Shown in pieces: positions 26,371 through 36,575 of a stretch of DNA of 64,000 nt (within the stretch, counting starts at the first letter, position 1; each line of letters starts with the position of its first letter). The notes under the pieces are model-generated. The model was not told the DNA's origin, made no database searches, and saw only the letters and a list, made by a program, of their open reading frames with translations. The position numbers and the translations under genes are program-made. Origin of the DNA: Massilioclostridium coli (lineage in GTDB: Bacteria; Bacillota; Clostridia; Oscillospirales; Ruminococcaceae); the NCBI RefSeq assembly GCF_900095865.1, contig NZ_FMIZ01000007.1, positions 124,001 to 188,000 on the forward strand. The letters are read 5' to 3'.

Positions 26371-27204
26371 GTGGCTTATGGAAAGACAATAGAATTATTC
26401 CTTGTCAATGGAACAGCGGATAGTTTAACAACAGCGGAATTGTCCAACTGGAATGGAAAAGCAATTAAAATCCCAAGAACTGAAGTAGCAGAATGTGAAC
26501 GGGAGGATATTCAAGGAGTAGGGGTATATTTTTTGTTCTGCCAAGAAGATGATGGGACAGATTCTGTTTATATTGGGGAAGCTGAAAATGTTTTAATAAG
26601 ATTAAAACAGCATTTGAGTGATTTTAAGGCGGGAAAAGAAAAATATTATTGGAATACAGCTGTTGCATTCCTCGGTAGGGATTTAAACAAAGCATTAGGG
26701 CGTTATTTAGAGGATCAATTGTTTCACATTGCGAAAAAATGCAATCGCTATAAAATACTTACAAAGGCAACTTATAATACAACCATTAAGGAATCTCAAC
26801 GTGCATCAATGGAAGAATTTATGGATAACATAAAGATTTTGCTGAACGCATTGGGATATAAAGTATTAACACCAGTACCGCAAGCCACTAGTACAACTAC
26901 ATATTTATATTGTAAAAGCTCAGATGCCTCGGCAAAAGGTTTTATTAGTATTGGTGGATTTACTGTATTAAAAGGGTCCACAATTTCCGACCGTATGGCT
27001 CCATCCTTTCCAACAGGGGCGAAAAGTTATTATAATCTGAGGAATCAATTGATAGCTGATGGGATTATTATCAATGGTGTTTTTGAGCAGGATTATGAGT
27101 TTAATGCCCCATCCGCTGCCTCTGCGGTTGTTTTAGGACGTGCCTCTAATGGAAAATTGTATTGGAAAACAGAGGATGGAAAAACACTAAAAGAAATACT
27201 TTAA
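26371..27204 (+). CDS. GIY-YIG nuclease-family protein with DUF4357-like C-terminus
   Basis: A 277-residue protein. The GIY-YIG core (about 50-150) reads GVGVYFLF...DSVYIGEAENVLIRLKQH, with Glu in the YLEDQLFHIAK helix; the second Y of the motif is intact. The C-terminal third (about 225-277) resembles DUF4357, a small domain often fused to such nucleases. GTG at 26371 is chosen because GGGGGAG ends 6 bases upstream and the family begins close to GKTIELFL; the ATG at 26347 has no ribosome binding site. Single gene beside a duplicated tRNA-Gly. Its target is unknown; restriction or DNA-repair roles are only guesses. Confidence 0.83.
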   Translation: MAYGKTIELFLVNGTADSLTTAELSNWNGKAIKIPRTEVAECEREDIQGVGVYFLFCQEDDGTDSVYIGEAENVLIRLKQHLSDFKAGKEKYYWNTAVAFLGRDLNKALGRYLEDQLFHIAKKCNRYKILTKATYNTTIKESQRASMEEFMDNIKILLNALGYKVLTPVPQATSTTTYLYCKSSDASAKGFISIGGFTVLKGSTISDRMAPSFPTGAKSYYNLRNQLIADGIIINGVFEQDYEFNAPSAASAVVLGRASNGKLYWKTEDGKTLKEIL

Positions 27205-27435
27205 ATGCTCAAGACCGCTTGGTTGATACACAGCCCCTAAAAGAGGATATTATCGGCTTAATTCCTATGGGGATTGAATTATATTATGCACTGCCACCTG
27301 TAAACGGGTTTAAAATAGTACTATTTTATTTATATAACCTTTTACTTTTTTAGTTCCTATAAAGCTCGCTGTTATGATTGTTGCACGACTCTTTTTCTTC
27401 CCTTGATAAAACAGGGAGATTAGATACCATTGAAA
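27205..27435. other. Gap with possible coding relic
   Basis: A short frame overlapping the nuclease end (27162-27353) encodes DRLVDTQPLKEDIIGLIPMG, which reads like protein but has no ribosome binding site and matches no family I recognise. It may be a remnant of a displaced gene, or chance. Confidence 0.3.
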
Positions 27436-27472
27436 AAAAGCTGATTCTTAGATAAGAATCAGCTTTTCTTTT
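27436..27472. terminator. Bidirectional terminator between GIY-YIG gene and glnN
   Basis: AAAAGCTGATTCTTA (27436-27450) and TAAGAATCAGCTTTT (27453-27467) form a perfect 15-bp stem with T runs on both strands. Confidence 0.85.
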
Positions 27473-27491
27473 TGCTGCATTTTACATTTTG

Positions 27492-29573
27492 TTATACTCG
27501 ATACAATAAATCGGTATAGGTTGGCATTGGCCAGTATTCAGAAGAAGTAATCGTTTCCATTGCATCAACACAATTCCGCAAGCTCTCCATTTGTGGAATG
27601 ACCTTATCACGATAGTTTACTGCTGTCTGCCATAAATCGTTTGTATGAGCAGCGTTTACTTCTTGTTCCAGGATTTCCATAATATCATGGACACAGTCAA
27701 TCATAGAGGATAATTGGTTAACCAGTTTTAACATTGCTTTATTCTCTACGCCACTGCTGGTCACTTCATTATAAGAAGCGGAAATATCACCGACATATTT
27801 TATAGCGGCAGGAAGAATCTGACGTTTTGTCATCTCTAACATGGTATTTGCTTCGATGCTGATTGTTTTGATATAGTTTTCCAGCATGATTTCATAACGG
27901 GATTCACATTCCTTTGGAGTAAAAATACCATAACGTTGGAACAGTTCGATACTTTTATCCATGATAAACGCCTTTGCTGCATCTACAGAATTTGAAATGT
28001 TTGGTAAGCCACGGCGTTCTGCTTCTTCCACCCATTTCTCAGAATAACCGTTCCCGTTAAAGATTACTTTGCCATGGTGGTACATAGTTTCATGCACAAT
28101 CAGGCGGACATCACGGTCAAAATCATCGGTGCTTTCCAAAATATCGGCAAAGGTTTCCAAGGATTCTGCCATAATGGTATTCAATACCCAGTTAGAAGAA
28201 GCAATAGAGGCAGAGGAACCAACCATACGGAATTCAAATTTGTTTCCAGTAAACGCAAATGGGGAAGTTCTGTTCCGGTCACTATCATCTTTTGGTAAGT
28301 TTGGCAGGATGGTTACTTTTGTGTTGAGTACTCCATTAGAAGATTTTTCTTCTGCTACACCATCCGCAATATGCTGTAATGTTGCGGTTAAATGTTCTCC
28401 TAAAAATATGGATATAATTGCTGGTGGAGCTTCGTTTGCCCCCAAACGGTGGTCGTTTCCAGGAGAGGCAGCAGTTAAACGGAGTAATTCTGGATATTTA
28501 TCAATCGAACGGATAACAGCACACAGAAAAATCAAAAACTGCATGTTTTCATATGGGGTTTTTCCTGGATCCAACAAGTTGATGCCATCATCGGTGGATA
28601 AAGACCAGTTGTTGTGTTTACCAGAGCCATTGATGTGTTCAAATGGTTTTTCATGCAGCAAGCATGCTAGACCGTTCTGTTTTGCGACAGAACGCATTAA
28701 TTCCATGGTTAACTGGTTATGGTCGGTTGCCACATTGGCGGAATCAAATACAGGCGCCATTTCATGTTGTGCCGGCGCTACTTCATTGTGTTTTGTTTTG
28801 GAGTTAATCCCATATTGCCAAAGCTGGTCATCCAGCTGGCGCATATAATCCGCAATCCGTAAACGGATACGGCCACAGTAGTGGTCATCCATCTCTTGGC
28901 CTTTTGGCGGTTTTGCACCAAACAAGGTGCGTCCACAGATTTTTAAATCCAAACGATCTTCATAATTTTTTCGGTCAACTAAAAAATATTCCTGTTCTGC
29001 CCCTACGGTTGGGATAACACGGGTAGAAGTATGGTTGCCAAAAAGTTTTAAAACACGCAATGCTTGGGTATTTACTACTTCCATGGAACGAAGCAATGGG
29101 GTTTTGGTATCCAATGCCTCTCCAGTATAAGAACAGAACGCGGTTGGAATATATAAAGTACCTTCTTTGATAAAAGCAGGGGAACTGCAATCCCAAATGG
29201 TATATCCTCTTGCTTCAAAGGTATTTCTTAACCCTCCGTTTGGAAAGGAAGAAGCGTCCGGTTCTCCTTTAATCAGTTCTTTTCCGGAAAACTCTAAAAT
29301 AATTGAACCATCTCCTTGAGGAGATAAAAAGCTATCATGCTTACCGGCAGTAATCCCAGTCATTGGCTGGAACCAATGGGTAAAATGGGTTGCCCCATTT
29401 TCCACTGCCCAATCTTTCATGGCAGACGCCACAATACTTGCGATTTCTGGATCAAGGGAACGTCCGTGATCCATGGACGCTTTTAAGCTTTTATAGGTTT
29501 CTTTTGGCAGGCGTTCTTTCATCACACGTTGGTCGAACACCTTACATCCAAACTTTTGTGCGAAACTTTTCAT
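27492..29573 (-). CDS. glnN: Glutamine synthetase type III
   Basis: A 693-residue GSIII, which makes glutamine from glutamate and ammonia with ATP. The length (near 700, versus about 450 for type I) and motifs such as [49 protein letters not shown] and [21 protein letters not shown] identify the type common in Bacteroidetes and Clostridia. The ATG at 29573 has GGAGG 9 bases upstream; the ATG at 29588 overlaps that site. It follows asnA by 21 bases, so both ammonia-using ligases appear co-transcribed. Confidence 0.96.
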   Translation of the reverse strand: MKSFAQKFGCKVFDQRVMKERLPKETYKSLKASMDHGRSLDPEIASIVASAMKDWAVENGATHFTHWFQPMTGITAGKHDSFLSPQGDGSIILEFSGKELIKGEPDASSFPNGGLRNTFEARGYTIWDCSSPAFIKEGTLYIPTAFCSYTGEALDTKTPLLRSMEVVNTQALRVLKLFGNHTSTRVIPTVGAEQEYFLVDRKNYEDRLDLKICGRTLFGAKPPKGQEMDDHYCGRIRLRIADYMRQLDDQLWQYGINSKTKHNEVAPAQHEMAPVFDSANVATDHNQLTMELMRSVAKQNGLACLLHEKPFEHINGSGKHNNWSLSTDDGINLLDPGKTPYENMQFLIFLCAVIRSIDKYPELLRLTAASPGNDHRLGANEAPPAIISIFLGEHLTATLQHIADGVAEEKSSNGVLNTKVTILPNLPKDDSDRNRTSPFAFTGNKFEFRMVGSSASIASSNWVLNTIMAESLETFADILESTDDFDRDVRLIVHETMYHHGKVIFNGNGYSEKWVEEAERRGLPNISNSVDAAKAFIMDKSIELFQRYGIFTPKECESRYEIMLENYIKTISIEANTMLEMTKRQILPAAIKYVGDISASYNEVTSSGVENKAMLKLVNQLSSMIDCVHDIMEILEQEVNAAHTNDLWQTAVNYRDKVIPQMESLRNCVDAMETITSSEYWPMPTYTDLLYRV

Positions 29574-29594
29574 AGTGTAATCCTCCATTTTCCA

Positions 29595-30605
29595 TTACAG
29601 CAGGTGAATTCCATGGCTGTCACAAACTGAAATCATACTTTCTGGCCAAACAGAAGCCTGTACTTCACCAATATGGGCTTTTTCCAATAATACCATACAT
29701 AAGCGGGATTGTCCGATACCGCCACCCATGGTAAGAGGAAGTTCGCCGTTTAGTAACATTTGATGGAATGTAAAGTTCTTACGTTCCTCGCATCCAGCAG
29801 CTTTGAGCTGGTTTTCCAGTGCATGCTGGTCAACACGGATTCCCATAGAGGATAATTCCATGGCACGTTCCAATACTGGATACCAAATGAGCAAATCTCC
29901 GTTTAAATTCCAGTCATCATAGTCAGGGGCACGGCCGTCATGAGGTTTTCCATCTTTTAAAGGACCGCCAATCTGCATTAAAAATACTGTTTTGTGTTCT
30001 TTACAGATCTGATTTTCCCGTTCTTTTCTAGAAAGGTTAGGATAAAGGGCTTCCAGTTCTGAAGTGGTAATAAAAAAGATTTCTTCCTCAATATAGGAAC
30101 TGATTTGAGAAAATTGCTGATGTAATTTATTTTGGGTTTCTTTTAAAGCGTGGACAATATCTCGTACGGTTTGTTTTAAAGTTTCAATATTTCGAGTTTC
30201 AGGAGTAATAATTTTCTCCCAGTCCCACTGATCCACGTATACAGAGTGGCAGTTGTCTAGTTCTTCATCCCGGCGGATAGCATTCATATCTGTATATAAA
30301 CCAGAACCAGGGGCAAAACCATAACGTTTTAAAGCAAGGCGTTTCCATTTTGCCAAGGAATGTACAATTTGTACATTTGCCCCGAGTTCTTTAATATCAA
30401 ATTCGACCGGACGTTCCACACCATTCAGGTCATCATTTAAACCGGTATGTGGCTGTACAAATAAAGGTGCAGATACTCTTGTTAAATTCAACCGATTGGC
30501 AAGTGTTTGTTGAAAAGTATCTTTTACCAGTTTAATCGCTTTTTCTGTTTCGATAATGTTTAGCTTAGACCAATAGCCTTGCGGCAAAACCAGTGTGTGT
30601 TCCAT
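29595..30605 (-). CDS. asnA: Aspartate-ammonia ligase (asparagine synthetase A)
   Basis: A 336-residue class II synthetase-like enzyme that makes asparagine from aspartate and ammonia. Clear segments: [81 protein letters not shown] and [13 protein letters not shown]. The ATG at 30605 has GGAGG 5 bases upstream; the in-frame ATG at 30617 overlaps it. First gene of asnA-glnN. The window also contains the glutamine-dependent enzyme asnB at 60155, so both routes to asparagine exist. Confidence 0.97.
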   Translation of the reverse strand: MEHTLVLPQGYWSKLNIIETEKAIKLVKDTFQQTLANRLNLTRVSAPLFVQPHTGLNDDLNGVERPVEFDIKELGANVQIVHSLAKWKRLALKRYGFAPGSGLYTDMNAIRRDEELDNCHSVYVDQWDWEKIITPETRNIETLKQTVRDIVHALKETQNKLHQQFSQISSYIEEEIFFITTSELEALYPNLSRKERENQICKEHKTVFLMQIGGPLKDGKPHDGRAPDYDDWNLNGDLLIWYPVLERAMELSSMGIRVDQHALENQLKAAGCEERKNFTFHQMLLNGELPLTMGGGIGQSRLCMVLLEKAHIGEVQASVWPESMISVCDSHGIHLL

Positions 30606-30961
30606 ATTTTCCTCCATCCATCCGCCATATTTTAGTTGCCAAAGCGGAAATTAAAAAATAATCTAAACAGTGCATCTGTTTTCATTTTATTTTATGCAAT
30701 AAAAACCATAACAAATTTTATGTATGTTTTATTTTAACATTATATCCATCTTTTTGCAAGAAGTAAGAAGCAATCCCTTCATTTATTGTAGGAAATTTTT
30801 TATTTTATTCTTATAGCGAGCAACAACTTTATTTTCTATTTTATCATTGTACATAGACGAATACTAGAAAAATAGATCTAATTTTGTGGTGGAAATCATT
30901 TCAAAAGAAAAAAATTCATGTTATAATTTGAATAAAATGTTATAAGTAAGAAGGGAATGTT
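30606..30961. other. Divergent control region asnA / lipoprotein gene
   Basis: Contains a minus-strand TATAAT (30744-30739) likely serving asnA without a good -35, and an extended -10 (TGT-TATAAT, 30922-30927) for the plus-strand gene. No riboswitch or operator was recognised. Confidence 0.5.
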
Positions 30962-31942
30962 ATGAAAAAATATTTATCTATCTGTTTTTGTTTGGTTTTT
31001 ATACTTGTTTTTACAAGTGGATGCTCAAACGAAGAGATAAAGACGGAAATTTGTTATGCGAAACAAGAGAATTGGGCTTATTGTGAAACACAAACAGATA
31101 GTAGGAAAGCAGATGTATTTTTTATCTGTCCGACAGTATTCGATGGAAATGAAACGAATATGTCTTTGGAAGATGAAGATGTAAAAGAATCGTTTTTAGG
31201 AGCGATTAATATGGAAAAAGGGATCTATGATGGTTCTTGTCGTGTTTTTGCGCCTTATTATCGACAAGCAGGACTTAATGTATATGAATTTCCCGACGAG
31301 GAAAGGGAGCCTTATCTTCAATCCGCTTACAAGGATGTGAAACAGGCTTTTGAATATTATTATAAACACTATAATAAAGGAAGGCCAATTGTGCTTGCTG
31401 GGTTCTCACAAGGAGCAGATATGAGTTTGAGGCTTTTGAAAGATCAATTTGATAATAAAGAACTATCAGAAAAATTGGTGGCTTGTTATGCGATCGGGTG
31501 GAATGTGACACAAGAAGAATTGGAGGAATATCCTCATATGAAATTCGCTACCAGTGAAACGGATACAGGGGTAATTATTTCTTTTAACAGTGAGGCGGAA
31601 AATATAGCCGATTCCCTTATTGTTCCTGAAAATATGAAAACTCTTGCGATCAACCCTCTAAATTGGAAAACAGATAGTACATTTGCGGACCAAAGTTTAA
31701 ACCAAGGAGCTTGTTTTACCAACTATAGCGGAGAGATTGAAACAGAAATTCCGCATCTTACAGGCGCTTATATTGATGATGTACGTGGTACCTTAAAGGT
31801 AATAGATGTAACGCCGGAGGAATATCCGCCAGTTTTAGAACTATTTGAAGATGGGATTTACCATTTATATGACTATCAATTTTTTTATCGGAACCTTCAG
31901 GAAAATGTCGGAAAACGGGTTGCTACATACGGATCTGATTGA
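30962..31942 (+). CDS. DUF3089 lipoprotein, alpha/beta-hydrolase fold
   Basis: A 326-residue predicted lipoprotein. Signal peptide with lipobox FTSG-C21, then a DUF3089 domain with the nucleophile elbow GFSQG (about residue 149) and early segment KADVFFICPTVFDG. The putative His/Asp partners lie near the C-terminus (EIPHLTGAYIDDVRG). Likely an exported esterase or hydrolase at the membrane; substrate unknown. AAGAAGGGA precedes the ATG. Single-gene unit; no clear terminator. Confidence 0.85.
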   Translation: MKKYLSICFCLVFILVFTSGCSNEEIKTEICYAKQENWAYCETQTDSRKADVFFICPTVFDGNETNMSLEDEDVKESFLGAINMEKGIYDGSCRVFAPYYRQAGLNVYEFPDEEREPYLQSAYKDVKQAFEYYYKHYNKGRPIVLAGFSQGADMSLRLLKDQFDNKELSEKLVACYAIGWNVTQEELEEYPHMKFATSETDTGVIISFNSEAENIADSLIVPENMKTLAINPLNWKTDSTFADQSLNQGACFTNYSGEIETEIPHLTGAYIDDVRGTLKVIDVTPEEYPPVLELFEDGIYHLYDYQFFYRNLQENVGKRVATYGSD

Positions 31943-32047
31943 AAATTTTCTATTATTGATATATAGATATATATTCGTATCCTAGAGGAGTATTTATGGA
32001 TCTGTTTCTGCTGAAAAGACTTAATATCATTTACTATATGAAAATAG

Positions 32048-32237
32048 AACAAAGATGCACGAGAAAATCTACTCAAAGAATTAAAAAGATTATAGTATAC
32101 AGAATAATCAATATGTTTTGATTATTCTATCAAGGAAAAACGGTACTATATCTTTCCAGGAATTGTGTGAATATCATTTTGATATGTATGGGGAACAGGA
32201 TTCGTTGTTGCGAAAGAATTATAATTTTTTGAACTGA
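32048..32237 (+). pseudogene. Frameshifted 3' remnant of an unknown gene
   Basis: Two adjacent frames read like one protein: NKDARENLLKELKRL (from 32048) and, after a shift near 32090, QYVLIILSRKNGTISFQELC and EYHFDMYGEQDSLLRKNYNF ending at TGA 32235-32237. There is no start codon or ribosome binding site, and stops separate the pieces. Function not recognised. Confidence 0.35.
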
Positions 32238-32297
32238 TTAAGATTATTTTATTGTAAAGCTGGGCTTGATTAAACAAGGATTTTACAGCAAAAAGAT

Positions 32298-32326
32298 TTG
32301 ATTTTTTATGATAACAGAAGTATAAT
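32298..32326 (+). promoter_or_regulatory. Promoter of the murD operon
   Basis: TTGATT (32298-32303), 17-base spacer, TATAAT (32321-32326), 45 bases before the ATG. Confidence 0.75.
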
Positions 32327-32370
32327 AATTTAGTTAAAGGTTAATTTATAAGGGTCTGGAGGATTTTGGT

Positions 32371-33765
32371 ATGTCAACAAAAGCGGAGTTATTTTTTCAA
32401 GAAATGAACAGCAAGAAGATTGCGTTTATCGGGATGGGTGTTACTAACCTGAATATTATTAAACTGTTTTTATCCAAACAGCTGGATGTTACTGTCTGTG
32501 ATCGGCAAACAAAAGAAAAATTGGGAAAAAACTATGATGAATTGCTGGCGTTGGGCGCCAAATTTGTGTTGGGGGAAGATTATCTAGAAACCCTTTGTGA
32601 TTATGATGTTATTTTCCGTTCCCCAGGAATTTATTTTTACCATCCAGCCTTGCAGAAAGCAAGGGAGCATGGCTGTGTTGTGACAACTGAGATGGAAGTA
32701 TTCTTTGATTTGTGCCCCTGTAAGATTTATGCGGTTACAGGTTCTGACGGAAAAACCACCACTACTACTTTGATTGGGAAAATGTTGGAACAACAGGGAT
32801 TTAAAGTCCATGTAGGCGGAAATATCGGCAAGGCACTGCTGCCAGAAATTGAAACCATCCAGCCAGAAGATATTGCTGTAGTGGAACTATCCAGTTTCCA
32901 GATTATTTCTATGCGACAGTCCCCAGATGTAGCAGTGATTACCAATATTTCTCCAAACCATTTGGATGTCCATAAAAACATGGAAGAATACATTCAAGCA
33001 AAATGTAATTTATTATGGCATCAAAACGCATTTTCTAAGGCTGTATTAAACCATGATAACGAAATTACCGATGGACTGGACCGTTATGTAAGAGGAAAAC
33101 TATGTAAATTTAGCAGGAAGGAATGCCCAACCACTGGAACCTGGTTGGACGAACAGGGCTATTTATATTTAGTCAACAATGGTGTCAAAACAAAATTATT
33201 CCATAAAGATGAGATTAAAATTCCAGGTATCCACAATGTAGAAAATTATCTTGCGGCAATCGCCGCTGTGTGCGATGTGGTAACCCCTGAAACCATGCAC
33301 CAGGTTGCCACTACTTTTGGCGGGGTAGAACACCGTATTGAGTTAGTACGGGAACTGGATGGTGTAAAATGGTATAATGATTCTATTGCTACTAGTCCAA
33401 CTAGGACAATTGCTGGTTTAAATTCTTTCCAGCAAAAAATTATTGTCATTGCAGGTGGTTATGACAAACATCTGGCATATGAACCATTGGCTCCAAAATT
33501 AGTGGAAAAAGTAAAAGCTTTGGTGTTGATGGGAGCAACTGCTCCAAAAATTGAAGCTGCTTTGCTGGCTTGTCCTGGTTATGATTCAGAACAGCTTCCG
33601 ATTTACCATGCAGAGAATATGGAACAGGCAGTTCAGAAGGCAAAAGAGATTGCCCATCCTGGGGATATTGTTTCCCTTTCTCCTGCATCCGCCAGCTTTG
33701 ATTTATATAAAAACTTTGAGGTGAGAGGAAATCACTTTAAACAGTTGGTAAATGAACTGCAATAA
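32371..33765 (+). CDS. murD: UDP-N-acetylmuramoyl-L-alanine--D-glutamate ligase
   Basis: A 464-residue cytoplasmic Mur ligase that adds D-glutamate to the peptidoglycan precursor. The ATP loop GSDGKTTTTTLIGKML (about 124-139), the metal/substrate region VVELSSFQI, ITNISPNHLDVH, and C-terminal GGVEHRIELVRELDGVKWYNDSIATSP and SPASASFDLYKNFEVRG are all MurD signatures. GGAGG precedes the ATG. It is outside the usual dcw cell-wall cluster and instead heads a five-gene run with two peptidases, an acetyltransferase and a PLP enzyme; 15 bases separate it from the next gene. Confidence 0.96.
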   Translation: MSTKAELFFQEMNSKKIAFIGMGVTNLNIIKLFLSKQLDVTVCDRQTKEKLGKNYDELLALGAKFVLGEDYLETLCDYDVIFRSPGIYFYHPALQKAREHGCVVTTEMEVFFDLCPCKIYAVTGSDGKTTTTTLIGKMLEQQGFKVHVGGNIGKALLPEIETIQPEDIAVVELSSFQIISMRQSPDVAVITNISPNHLDVHKNMEEYIQAKCNLLWHQNAFSKAVLNHDNEITDGLDRYVRGKLCKFSRKECPTTGTWLDEQGYLYLVNNGVKTKLFHKDEIKIPGIHNVENYLAAIAAVCDVVTPETMHQVATTFGGVEHRIELVRELDGVKWYNDSIATSPTRTIAGLNSFQQKIIVIAGGYDKHLAYEPLAPKLVEKVKALVLMGATAPKIEAALLACPGYDSEQLPIYHAENMEQAVQKAKEIAHPGDIVSLSPASASFDLYKNFEVRGNHFKQLVNELQ

Positions 33766-33780
33766 GCAGGAGGAATTGGA

Positions 33781-34806
33781 ATGGAAAGAACAGAATTATT
33801 ATTTCAGTTGGGGAGCCAGGTTGGCGTATCCGGCTTAGAAACCTCTGCAATACAATTCGCAAAAGAATTAATCAAGCCTTACGCCAAAAAAGTTGTGGTT
33901 GATCGAGGTGGCAGCTTACTGGCAACAATTGTAGAGCCAAAAGAAGGAAAGCCACACATTTTGTTGGATGCACATATTGACGAAATCGGGTTGATTGTAA
34001 CTGGAGTTACATCCGGTGGATTTTTACGTGTAGCAGCCTGTGGAGGAGTAGACCGAAAACTACTATTGGCGCAAGAAGTAATTGTACATGGAAATCGAGA
34101 TGTATACGCAGTAGTTGCTTCGAAACCACCTCACTTAGAAACAGCAGATGACCAAAAAAAATCCCCTGAAATTGACCAGATTTTATTGGACACTGGATTG
34201 ACAGAGCAACAGGCAAAAGAATGGATTCCATTGGGAAGCCGGGTGTCTTTCTGTGCCCGACCACAACAGCTGTTAAACGGGAGGGTTTCCTGCAAATCTA
34301 TGGATGACCGTTCCGGTGTCGCTTCTATTTTCATGGCGTTAGAGCAGTTAAAGGGAAAGGAACTTTCCTGTGGTTTGTCCGTGCTGTTCAGTTCCCAGGA
34401 AGAAACTGGGGAACGGGGAGCAAAAACAGGCGCTTTTGGTTTAGGTGTGACCCATTGTATTGCAGTGGATGTCAGTTTTGCATATACCAGTGACGCTCCG
34501 GAACATAAATGTGGCAAACTGAGCCAAGGGGTGATGATTGGTATTTCCCCTACTTTGGATGTTGGAATTAGCCAGGAACTAGAAGAACTGTCAAAACAAT
34601 ATCAAATCCCTTATCAATTGGAAGTGATGGGGGGAGCCACTTCTACCAATACGGATTCCTTGGCCTTAACTGGAGCGGGAATCCGATGCGGGCTTTGCTC
34701 GATTCCGCTCCGTTATATGCACACGCCGATTGAAGTAATCGACCCACAGGATGTGCAAAGTGTAGCAGACCTGTTGGCTGCCTATGTTTTGAAGATGGGG
34801 GGCTGA
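33781..34806 (+). CDS. M42-family metallo-aminopeptidase, copy 1
   Basis: A 341-residue M42 (FrvX/glutamyl aminopeptidase-like) protein. Metal-site segments in order: DAHIDEIG (about 61-68), SMDDRSGVAS (about 178), EETGERGAK with the catalytic glutamate pair (about 204), the aspartate region AVDVSF, and a terminal RYMHTPIEV histidine. The dinuclear site therefore looks complete. Such enzymes trim peptides in the cytoplasm as large oligomers. AGGAGG lies before the ATG. The paralogous gene follows almost without gap. Confidence 0.9.
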   Translation: MERTELLFQLGSQVGVSGLETSAIQFAKELIKPYAKKVVVDRGGSLLATIVEPKEGKPHILLDAHIDEIGLIVTGVTSGGFLRVAACGGVDRKLLLAQEVIVHGNRDVYAVVASKPPHLETADDQKKSPEIDQILLDTGLTEQQAKEWIPLGSRVSFCARPQQLLNGRVSCKSMDDRSGVASIFMALEQLKGKELSCGLSVLFSSQEETGERGAKTGAFGLGVTHCIAVDVSFAYTSDAPEHKCGKLSQGVMIGISPTLDVGISQELEELSKQYQIPYQLEVMGGATSTNTDSLALTGAGIRCGLCSIPLRYMHTPIEVIDPQDVQSVADLLAAYVLKMGG

Positions 34807-34811
34807 TTGTG

Positions 34812-35831
34812 ATGAAAGAACAATTGAGAAAATTATGCCAAATCAATGGGATTTCTGGAAGGGAACATAAGGTGAGGGAAGAAATCTTGTCCCAGATTTC
34901 CTCCTATTGTGATGACCTGCATGTGGACCCACTGGGCAATATTATCGCGTTTAAAAAAGGAAAAAAGACACCAAAACAAAAGCTTTTAATCTCCGCTCAT
35001 ATGGATGAGGTTGGACTGATTGTAGCCGGAATTACCTCGGACGGTATGCTGCGATTTGCCACGGTAGGAGGCATTGATGCCAGAGTATTGGTAGGGCGTT
35101 CTGTGTTGGTTGGGGATTCTGTCCCTGGTGTAATTGGAACCAAAGCAGTGCATATGCAGTCCGCTGAGGAAAAGGCAAAAGCAACCCCGGTAGACCAATT
35201 GTATATTGATATTGGCGCCAAAGACAAAGAGGATGCATTAAAGTATGTTTCTTTGGGAGAAAGTGTTTGTTTTCAAAGTGAACCTGTAGAATTTGGAAAC
35301 AATTGCTTGAAAGCAAAAGCCATTGATGACCGTTTTGGCTGCGCATTAATGATACAGCTATTGCAATCAGAACTTCCCTGTGATTTATATTGCAGTTTTG
35401 TAGTACAGGAAGAAGTGGGTCTGCGAGGCGCAAAAGTAGCTGCCCATGATATTTGTCCGGATATTGCGATTGTACTGGAAGCGACAACTGCTGGCGATTT
35501 GGCCGGAGTAGAAGAATTAAAGCAAGTATGTAGCTTGGGAAAAGGTCCTGTCATTCCATTTATGGACCGTGCCACCATTTATGATTATGACTTGTATCAA
35601 TTTGCAATGGAAACAGCAAAGCAACATCATATTCCGTGCCAGACCAAAACAGCAGTAGCTGGTGGAAACGATGCAGGGGCGTTTTCGGTTTCCTGTGGAG
35701 GAATCAAAACTGTATCAGTTTCTGTCCCTTGCCGTTACCTACATTCCCCTTGTTGCGTCATCAACTGGGAGGATGCGGAAAATAGCCTTGCTTTGGTTCA
35801 GGCAATGCTGGAAAGATTCGCAAACGAATGA
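34812..35831 (+). CDS. M42-family metallo-aminopeptidase, copy 2
   Basis: A 339-residue paralogue of the preceding protein, with SAHMDEVG, IDDRFGCA, QEEVGLRGAK, an EATTAGD segment and RYLHSPCCV. Sequence similarity between the copies is clear in motifs but modest elsewhere, so the duplication is old. The ATG at 34812 is preferred to the GTG at 34809 from spacing to GGGGGG. Its TGA stop overlaps the ATG of the next gene by four bases. Two M42 genes in tandem suggest a heteromeric assembly or different peptide preferences; both are inference. Confidence 0.9.
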   Translation: MKEQLRKLCQINGISGREHKVREEILSQISSYCDDLHVDPLGNIIAFKKGKKTPKQKLLISAHMDEVGLIVAGITSDGMLRFATVGGIDARVLVGRSVLVGDSVPGVIGTKAVHMQSAEEKAKATPVDQLYIDIGAKDKEDALKYVSLGESVCFQSEPVEFGNNCLKAKAIDDRFGCALMIQLLQSELPCDLYCSFVVQEEVGLRGAKVAAHDICPDIAIVLEATTAGDLAGVEELKQVCSLGKGPVIPFMDRATIYDYDLYQFAMETAKQHHIPCQTKTAVAGGNDAGAFSVSCGGIKTVSVSVPCRYLHSPCCVINWEDAENSLALVQAMLERFANE

Positions 35832-36556
35832 TTGTACAGATTCATCAAGAAAATAAAGGGCTGTTGGAGGCGTTTTTCCAGCAGGTAGACCATCCACAGC
35901 TATTAAAAATACAGGCGCATTATCGGGCTTATGGTTTACAATACCCCTTTTGCAGTTTTTTTGTGGCCGAACAGGATGCTGTAATGGCGTTAATCCATGG
36001 AGTCTTGCTCGTTTATGCAAAAGAATTTCAGCCAGAATACAATGAGTTTTTCCAGTGGTGTGGAGCGGGTTCCATTAGCATGAATCCAGTGGAAGGGGTT
36101 CGCCTTCCTTTGGCGGAATGTAGAACCGGTAATTTAATGGTTTGCAATAATCCTGTTTCCACCTCTGGAATTTCCTTGTCCAACGGGACAATTGAGCAGG
36201 CATTCCAAATCTTGCAACAGACGTTTCCAGAAGAATATTCCCAACAGTCCCATGACAGCTGGTATTGTGAGATGTCCCATTATATTCGCCATGGAGTGAG
36301 CAAATTGTTTGTAACTCCGGGACAAGCAACAGCGACGTTGTTTTGTGAAAATTCCAAGCTGGCGGTTCTCAACCAGATTGCTGTTTCCCCTAGTTTACAA
36401 GGAAAGGGAAAAGGTAGCCAGTTTGTGGGAAGTTTGGTAAACTATTTATTACACGAAAAAAAATCAGTTTGGGTATACAGCCGCAATCAGCGAACAGATC
36501 GTTTTTATCAACGGCTCGGTTTCGTAACCATAGAGCAATGGTGTGAATACAGATAA
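35828..36556 (+). CDS. GNAT-family N-acetyltransferase
   Basis: A 242-residue protein with an N-terminal region of unknown role (about 1-130, cysteine-containing GSISMNPVEG) and a C-terminal GNAT fold (about 150-242). The acetyl-CoA-binding motif is seen in LNQIAVSPSLQGKGKGSQFVGSLVNYLL, followed by VWVYSRNQRTDRFYQRLGF. It overlaps the preceding peptidase gene by ATGA, so translation is coupled. Substrate unknown. Confidence 0.85.
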   Translation: MIVQIHQENKGLLEAFFQQVDHPQLLKIQAHYRAYGLQYPFCSFFVAEQDAVMALIHGVLLVYAKEFQPEYNEFFQWCGAGSISMNPVEGVRLPLAECRTGNLMVCNNPVSTSGISLSNGTIEQAFQILQQTFPEEYSQQSHDSWYCEMSHYIRHGVSKLFVTPGQATATLFCENSKLAVLNQIAVSPSLQGKGKGSQFVGSLVNYLLHEKKSVWVYSRNQRTDRFYQRLGFVTIEQWCEYR

Positions 36557-36575
36557 CTACATAAAGGAGATATTT

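Larger units (their letters stand above)
31943..32370. other. Intergenic region with gene relic and murD promoter
   Basis: 428 bases with a decayed coding segment (32048-32237) and the murD promoter at 32298-32326. The remainder shows nothing recognisable. Confidence 0.5.

Noticed and set aside
28069-28848. 259-codon plus-strand open frame opposite glnN
   Set aside because: Shadow of the highly conserved GSIII gene; no ribosome binding site and no recognisable domain.
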